A stretch of 9,511 nucleotides of DNA from Moraxellaceae bacterium (GTDB lineage: Bacteria; Pseudomonadota; Gammaproteobacteria; Pseudomonadales; Ketobacteraceae). The stretch covers positions 2,761 through 12,271 of the forward strand of contig NVVG01000106.1 in the NCBI GenBank assembly GCA_002402125.1, given 5' to 3'. Numbering within the stretch: position 1 is the first letter of the stretch; each line of letters starts with the position of its first letter. The notes under the pieces are model-generated. The model saw only the letters and a program-made list of their open reading frames with translations. It made no database searches and was not told the DNA's origin. The translations under genes were made by a program, and so were the position numbers. Positions 6,448 through 9,511 of the stretch are shown here, one piece after another.

Positions 6448-6987
6448 TTATTTCATTAATTTCGCAAATTCAGGATGACTAACTGTTGCTTTTATTAAAT
6501 CTTGAACTGCAGGAGATAAAGCATCTGCTGTCGCGTTGCATGCTGTAATAGCGTCGAAACCGCTTTTAAATGAGTACTTATTATTAACTGTTATGTTAGT
6601 TCCGTTAGTTGAATTCAAACTAAGGCCTATATCCCAATATCCATTGGTTAAGCCAGAAATCGATGAAAATTCAATTTTGGTGACATCACCAGTAATTTTA
6701 ACCGTATCTTTAGAATATTTATCAGCCATTTTCAATTCATCATTGAAAGCTTTAGTTATAAATTGCGGAATTGATAACCCATCAGCAGGTTCAATTGGCC
6801 CCATAAGACGACAATTAGAACTAAATATTGCAGATTGATGTAATGATGCGAATTCACCATTAATTTCCGTTAAATGTTTTAATGTTTGGATATTGTCTAC
6901 AGAAACAGCATAACGTGGTGGCTGCATTGTTGAACATGCACTTAATGCCAATACACTTACTGCCGCTGCTAATACTACTTTTTTCAT
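6448..6987 (-). CDS. hypothetical lipoprotein
   Basis: This 179-residue protein has a textbook lipoprotein signal: MKK, then a hydrophobic stretch, then lipobox LSAC with Cys18 as the lipid-bearing residue. It is followed by STMQPP, with no Asp at +2, so outer-membrane sorting is expected in a gammaproteobacterium. The mature part has a conserved-looking core: CRLMGPIEPADG, FITKAFNDELKMAD, TKIEFSSISGLTNGYWDIGLSL, NKYSFKSGFDAITACN. It resembles unnamed lipoproteins of similar length in Gammaproteobacteria, but I know no function. Two further cysteines (about positions 58 and 148) could form a disulfide. The start has AAGGAAG seven bases upstream. The gene is bracketed by inverted copies of GCTAACGAG, consistent with a single-gene cassette. 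Confidence 0.82.
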   Translation of the reverse strand: MKKVVLAAAVSVLALSACSTMQPPRYAVSVDNIQTLKHLTEINGEFASLHQSAIFSSNCRLMGPIEPADGLSIPQFITKAFNDELKMADKYSKDTVKITGDVTKIEFSSISGLTNGYWDIGLSLNSTNGTNITVNNKYSFKSGFDAITACNATADALSPAVQDLIKATVSHPEFAKLMK

Positions 6988-7036
6988 TTTTTCTTCCTTT
7001 TTGTTTTACGAATGTACAAATTGAATCCAATTTAAA

Positions 7037-7045
7037 GCTAACGAG
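7037..7045 (-). other. candidate cassette junction core (CTCGTTAGC)
   Basis: On the minus strand CTCGTTAGCTTTAAAT precedes the lipoprotein gene and is the exact complement of GCTAACGAG found after its stop. It fits an attC R' end at five of seven core positions, and closely resembles the ends of mobile cassettes. No clear partner half for an attC upstream of it was found. Confidence 0.4.
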
Positions 7046-7089
7046 AGTGTAGAAAAATTCGTGTTTTACGTGATTTTCTGACACCAAAC

Positions 7090-7127
7090 GCTTTCCAAAA
7101 TAATTTGAGTACATTATTTTGGAAAGC
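7090..7127. repeat. perfect 15-bp inverted repeat (hairpin)
   Basis: GCTTTCCAAAATAAT and ATTATTTTGGAAAGC are exact complements separated by eight bases. The stem is AT-rich at its apex and not followed by a clean T-run on either strand, so it is not a typical terminator. It lies about 100 bases upstream of the lipoprotein start, where it could be a regulatory hairpin, a short inverted-repeat element or part of a divergent attC. Confidence 0.75.
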
Positions 7128-7261
7128 AGAAAGTCTATCATGATTTCGAAAATCCTGAACACTTCATAATCCAGGTTGAATATTGACCAGTGGCAACTAA
7201 TACACCCCGTTATTTGTGATTTTCGCAATCCTGCCACATTAGTGTTGATTGCTTGGTTAAA

Positions 7262-7294
7262 GGGGCAGTGCACAACGCTCGCTGTGCGATGCCC
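7262..7294. repeat. GC-rich imperfect hairpin
   Basis: GGGGCA and TGCCCC form the base, GCACA and TGTGC the upper stem, with ACGCTCGC in the loop. The AGCG-type loop recalls the loops of the two long attC hairpins in this window. It lacks a following T-run, and no R-type core sites flank it convincingly. Confidence 0.55.
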
Positions 7295-7603
7295 CCTCAC
7301 CTGAATGCTTGTATATAACTCTGACTAAACAGAACAAGCTATTTTCTCTAAAAGCCATGAACCCTTTAGTTTTGTGCTTTATGTCGATAGCGACAAGTGC
7401 ATTACAATACATCTGAATCCATCTCAAACTTTGTGATGGCGATTCTGCTTTGAATTCGCCAATTGCCTTTAACGCTTAACTCCATTCAACCGCAAACAAG
7501 TTAGCTGTGACTTGCTGGCATTACGCATACCATATCAAGTGGTGTTTCTATGCAAAGTTGGATTTTAATCCTTACAATAATCTAAGCGAAAAAAGTTGGA
7601 GAT

Positions 7604-7727
7604 ATTTTTATCGTCCATGATAACCCGATTTAAAAAATGGGATGGTTTTATGCAAGAATGTAGCGTAGCGGAATGGGCATAAAACCGCCACAGTTTTTAA
7701 ATTCGGGCTGATCTGATCGTTAAATGC
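7604..7727 (-). other. long attC site with altered core
   Basis: Read on the minus strand, it starts with CATTTAACGATC (R'' ATTTAAC, exact consensus) and ends with CGGGTTATCATGGACGATAAAAAT. The arms at 7624-7653 and 7677-7707 pair over about 30 bases with a few mismatches, leaving a loop that contains GTAGCGTAGCGG. It follows the Dabb stop by about 50 bases. The R' core reads GATAAAA in place of GTTAAAA, so its recombination activity may be lost. Confidence 0.7.
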
Positions 7728-7774
7728 CGAAGCCTGAAGCCTGAAGAGCTTAGGGTCGACATACCAAGCCTCTC

Positions 7775-8056
7775 CTAAAAGTTATAATCAACAACTACAC
7801 GTTGTTCTCTCAACTTCCCTACGATTTCATCTACCGCTATGTGAAATTTATCATTTCTAAACTCTGACAATGCTTTCTCATCTTCGAATGTCGCGATAAA
7901 GACTATATCAAAAGAAGATGGCGATTCTGATATGTTGATACCAACCTCAAAGTCTAAGAGAGAGGGAACATTACCCCGCATGGATTCAAGAGCTTCCTTC
8001 ATTTTCTCGGAATCCTCTTTATTCTCAAGCCTCCACATTGCTACTCTCTTAATCAT
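7775..8056 (-). CDS. Dabb-type stress-responsive alpha/beta-barrel protein
   Basis: This 93-residue protein has the single-domain dimeric alpha/beta-barrel (Dabb) pattern. It begins with MIKRVAMWRLENKEDSEKMKEALESMRG, where family members usually have a histidine in the first strand (HVVLFK-like) and this protein has Trp. Next comes the central VPSLLDFEVGINISESPSSFDIVFIATFEDEKALSEF, then NDKFHIAVDEIVGKLREQRVVVDYNF, with the usual H in the HxxV segment. Relatives form dimers that act as small enzymes or bind metabolites; the role of stand-alone bacterial ones is unknown. The length is complete. GGAG lies eight bases before the ATG. Upstream is a poorly preserved attC-like end (GACGTTAAAAATATCC, minus strand), and downstream is the long attC at 7604-7727. 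Confidence 0.85.
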   Translation of the reverse strand: MIKRVAMWRLENKEDSEKMKEALESMRGNVPSLLDFEVGINISESPSSFDIVFIATFEDEKALSEFRNDKFHIAVDEIVGKLREQRVVVDYNF

Positions 8057-8104
8057 TGTGATACTCCATCGGATTTAATTTCCTAACCAACTATCGGTGG
8101 ATAT

Positions 8105-8111
8105 TTTTAAC
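8105..8111 (-). other. attC-type core upstream of the Dabb gene
   Basis: The minus strand reads GGTGACGTTAAAAATATCC, with GTTAAAA as core. The same string with one change (GACGATAAAAATATC) ends the site at 7604. The 60 bases between it and the preceding stop codon contain only a short GCGGTCCGC hairpin, so the rest of the attC is either short or degenerate. Confidence 0.4.
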
Positions 8112-8172
8112 GTCACCATTTGGAGCGGACCGCAGGTAAGTCTCTAACTTGGTCTTGGTAAATGTCTTGAAA

Positions 8173-8403
8173 TTAACAATCACCGCCGCCTCCCGAATCT
8201 CCACCGCCAAAGCCTCCATCACCACCGTAGCCACTACCGTTGCCACCTGACCCAAGCTTTACAGCGATTTTTATTACAGCTGCCATAATAAAAATAAATA
8301 AAAGAAAGGGCAAAACAGCGCTGTAAAAGAAGCTATCTGAGCTAAGCTGCATATAGTGCCAAGTACTGGCCAAACCGATAAGGATTACTAACCAAGATTT
8401 CAT
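8173..8403 (-). CDS. tiny two-helix membrane protein with glycine-rich tail
   Basis: This 76-residue protein has two hydrophobic segments, about residues 3-18 and 26-48, followed by a tail made almost entirely of Gly, Asp and Ser (GSGGNGSGYGGDGGFGGGDS) and ending in GGGGDC. No enzyme motif is visible. Small inner-membrane proteins with acidic glycine-rich tails are common in cassette arrays and elsewhere, without assigned function. The final cysteine could anchor a disulfide or bind metal together with the aspartates, but that is speculation. Translation starts are clear: AAGGAG six bases before the ATG, about 25 bases after the attC core at 8428-8434. Confidence 0.75.
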   Translation of the reverse strand: MKSWLVILIGLASTWHYMQLSSDSFFYSAVLPFLLFIFIMAAVIKIAVKLGSGGNGSGYGGDGGFGGGDSGGGGDC

Positions 8404-8427
8404 ACCACTCCTTCCGTAACCATTGAC

Positions 8428-8540
8428 ATTTAACGCCGACGATAACCCAATTAAAAAACTGGGGTAACTTTATGCTAAAGTGAAGCGACAGCGTAACAGC
8501 ATAAAGTTACCTCAGTTTTTTAGTTGGATCATTAGTTCAC
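8428..8540 (-). other. long attC site
   Basis: The site begins nine bases after the stop of the 8549-8926 gene and ends, on the minus strand, in GGGTTATCGTCGGCGTTAAATG, where GTTAAAT (8434-8428) is an exact R' consensus. The arms at 8446-8476 and 8498-8527 pair over about 30 bases with about three mismatches. The loop is AAGTGAAGCGACAGCG. The R'' end (GAACTAAT) is degenerate. This is the best-placed attC in the window: stop codon, attC, Shine-Dalgarno and next start in about 150 bases. Confidence 0.75.
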
Positions 8541-8548
8541 TTCCTACT

Positions 8549-8926
8549 TTAGTCCTCACTTACTTTTGCGTCACTCCAACTATCGTTTATATGGATTATT
8601 TTGCAAGGATATAGGTCTTCCGCTTTTCTATTCTTTCTTTGGCATGCGATTAGCGCACTTGTGACTGCATGTTCGATGGATGTACGATCAGATCTCCAAT
8701 TCCAAGCCCCGCTTGTAGATTGCGCAAACGCCTTATTTTTGGGTGTTTTTGCGTAGTCGTTTTTAAACGATTTCAGCGCCTTATTCGATATAATGGAGGT
8801 GACACCCACTTTATTATTCTGATAAATTGTTGGTACTGTAGATTCTTTGACATTGGACTGCATAAACTGTTGAGTCGTACATCCCGTACCTAGAAAAGTT
8901 AATATTAGTACTATGCTGTATTTCAT
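8549..8926 (-). CDS. small hypothetical lipoprotein
   Basis: Starting at ATG 8926 this is a 125-residue protein with a lipoprotein signal, MKYSIVLILTF then lipobox LGTGC, with the lipidated residue at Cys16. An ATG two codons earlier (8932) is less likely, because AAAGGG abuts it directly but lies six bases before 8926. The mature part is hydrophilic. Its C-terminal portion AWNWRSDRTSIEHAVTSAL, then ACQRKNRKAEDLYPCKIIHIND, then SW matches a recurrent pattern in periplasmic proteins, in which ALxxC and a later C pair around a short loop before a VNDxW-like strand. Function is unknown; a disulfide between these two cysteines is likely. The gene begins about 27 bases after the predicted 3' end of a group II intron, and is followed directly by the attC at 8428-8540. 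Confidence 0.78.
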   Translation of the reverse strand: MKYSIVLILTFLGTGCTTQQFMQSNVKESTVPTIYQNNKVGVTSIISNKALKSFKNDYAKTPKNKAFAQSTSGAWNWRSDRTSIEHAVTSALIACQRKNRKAEDLYPCKIIHINDSWSDAKVSED

Positions 8927-8953
8927 ACTCATCCCTTTTGAAAGTTTGTCATG

Positions 8954-9046
8954 GTAGGAACATAGATCGCTCTATGCCCCCCATACAGACCCGGACGTGC
9001 GGTTTTCCCGCATCCGGTTCCTCGGTTGTATTCGCTTCCGTACCAG
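8954..9046 (-). ncRNA. group II intron 3' end (domains V and VI)
   Basis: Downstream of the maturase stop the minus strand folds as domain V at 9020-8988: GAACCGG pairs with CCGGGTC, then TGCGG pairs with CCGCA around a GAAAA loop, with a two-to-three-base bulge. This gives 33 nucleotides, against the usual 32-34. A G-rich linker follows, then a small domain VI hairpin, CATAGA-GCGA-TCTATG (8976-8961). The predicted 3' splice site is after TTCCTAC, at about 8954. The exact boundary is inferred from the usual AY ending. Confidence 0.75.
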
Positions 9047-9511
9047 CTAGCATAAAGCCACCGTATATCGACGTTTCTTTTCCGTTACCTTAGGCACGCG
9101 TATTCTCATAAACTCTAACAGTGCATTGAATCTGGGCCAGGTATAACTTTTACGCTGACTTCGCCGGTTTAACCATTTGAAGCATTGCTTAATGGCTTGA
9201 CCATAAAAAGACCAGACTGCTCGGGAGTTTCCCCTCACGTAATAGTAATTATAGTGACCTGTTAACTTTCGATTCAATGTACCGAAGAACTCGTGTTTAC
9301 GCAAATGGCGACTCATCTTTATCCAGTCTTTGATGCGTTGTACTGCTGCTAACTGCTTCTTGCGTGCGGTTCTACGATGAATTCTATTGGTACCCGAACG
9401 ATCTGGCCACCAATAGAACTCAAATCCAAGAAAACCAAATACATGCTGCTTCCGTCGACTTGGATTAAAGCGACTAAAACGCAGTTTCTGTGTTTTACTT
9501 GGCTCAACTTC
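9047..9511 (-). CDS. ltrA: group II intron-encoded reverse transcriptase/maturase (C-terminal part)
   Basis: The frame is open from the right edge to TAG at 9047 and gives the last 154 residues of a reverse transcriptase/maturase. The visible N-terminal part (KTQKLRFSRFNPSRRK, then HVFGFLGFEFYWWPDRSG) belongs to the end of the RT/thumb region. The second part (FFGTLNRKLTGHYNYYYVRG, then NSRAVWSFYGQAIKQCFKWLNRRSQ, then RKSYTWPRFNALLEFM) is the maturase-specific domain X, which helps fold and splice the intron RNA. The catalytic YADD motif and any endonuclease domain lie outside or are absent. The reading frame reaches into the domain V region with no break, so nothing shows it to be defective. 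Together with the downstream RNA domains it marks a retroelement inserted in the cassette array, in the same orientation as most genes here. The symbol is used in the generic sense. Confidence 0.92.
   Translation of the reverse strand, partial: EVEPSKTQKLRFSRFNPSRRKQHVFGFLGFEFYWWPDRSGTNRIHRRTARKKQLAAVQRIKDWIKMSRHLRKHEFFGTLNRKLTGHYNYYYVRGNSRAVWSFYGQAIKQCFKWLNRRSQRKSYTWPRFNALLEFMRIRVPKVTEKKRRYTVALC

Larger units (their letters stand above)
7046..7603. other. long stretch without a convincing gene
   Basis: About 560 bases contain no reading frame with both a plausible start and a recognisable product. What stands out is structure: a perfect hairpin at 7090-7127, a GC-rich hairpin at 7262-7294, a weaker one near 7439-7460 (GGCGATTC against GAATTCGCC), and an attC-like core, AGCGTTAAAGGC, on the minus strand near 7465-7476. 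It may be one or two ORF-less cassettes or decayed cassette DNA. Confidence 0.5.

Noticed and set aside
7262..7294. Rho-independent terminator
   Set aside because: The hairpin is strong but neither side has a T-run in the right place, and no gene ends just before it.
6860..7300. 146-codon minus-strand ORF overlapping the lipoprotein start
   Set aside because: It overlaps the well-supported lipoprotein gene in another frame. It is rich in Cys, Ser and Lys with no family pattern, and runs through the hairpin at 7090-7127. It has no supported start.
7719..7725. GTTAAAT on the plus strand as the R' core of a plus-oriented attC
   Set aside because: It fits the consensus, but the L' motif GGGTTATC lies at the other end, as in the sister sites, and neighbouring genes run on the minus strand. 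It is better read as the R'' of a minus-oriented site.
8954..9511. Assignment of the intron to class IIC-attC
   Set aside because: Only the 3' third is visible. The maturase C-terminus resembles other bacterial classes as much, and the orientation is not the usual one. The class was left open.
1..9511. CRISPR array, tRNA or rRNA genes
   Set aside because: I saw no regularly spaced direct repeats, and no tRNA cloverleaf or rRNA sequence on either strand.

Overview
The window reads as a stretch of an integron gene-cassette array, probably the sedentary chromosomal kind found in marine Gammaproteobacteria such as Vibrio and Alteromonas relatives. No integrase or attI is visible. The case rests on five things. 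Most genes lie on the minus strand and are short and unrelated. Stop codons are often followed within about 10-20 bases by an imperfect palindrome. The palindromes end, on the minus strand, in GTTRRRY-like core sites (for example GGCGTTAAAT, GGGCGTTAAAAC, GTTAGGC). A strong Shine-Dalgarno and the next start codon often follow at once. The contents (VF530, Dabb, VOC, PNPOx-like, small lipoproteins, a YefM-type antitoxin) are typical cassette cargo. The DNA is AT-rich by eye. The organism and the integron assignment are inferences.

Layout, left to right. 1-450 (minus): 5' part of a VF530/DUF2132 gene running off the left edge. 497-724 (minus): a small weak ORF, probably a damaged gene. 818-896: attC-like site. 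944-1228 (minus): small conserved hypothetical. 1247-1352: attC-like site. 1487-2362 (minus): FkbM-type methyltransferase. 2614-3309 (plus): 2OG-Fe(II) oxygenase, one of only two plus-strand genes. 3364-4623 (minus): membrane-anchored alpha/beta hydrolase. 4822-4926: possible attC ending in a perfect GTTAGGC. 4989-5294 (minus): Mpo1/DUF962-like membrane protein. 5343-5421: GC-rich attC-like site. 5470-5619 (plus): truncated YefM/Phd antitoxin with a palindromic operator. 5627-6118 (minus): pyridoxamine-phosphate-oxidase-like flavoprotein. 6144-6311 (minus): remnant of a glyoxalase/VOC gene running into an attC end. 6448-6987 (minus): lipoprotein. 7046-7603: no convincing gene, but strong hairpins. 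7604-7727: long attC hairpin. 7775-8056 (minus): Dabb protein. 8173-8403 (minus): tiny Gly-rich membrane protein. 8428-8540: long attC hairpin. 8549-8926 (minus): lipoprotein. 8954-9511 (minus): 3' end of a group II intron, with the maturase C-terminus and domains V and VI.

The genes do not form a pathway. They look like independently acquired cassettes, several decayed: the antitoxin lacks its C-terminus and toxin, the VOC gene keeps only its N-terminus, and two attC core sites read GAT where GTT is expected. The FkbM/oxygenase/hydrolase block (1487-4623) is larger and less cassette-like than the rest.
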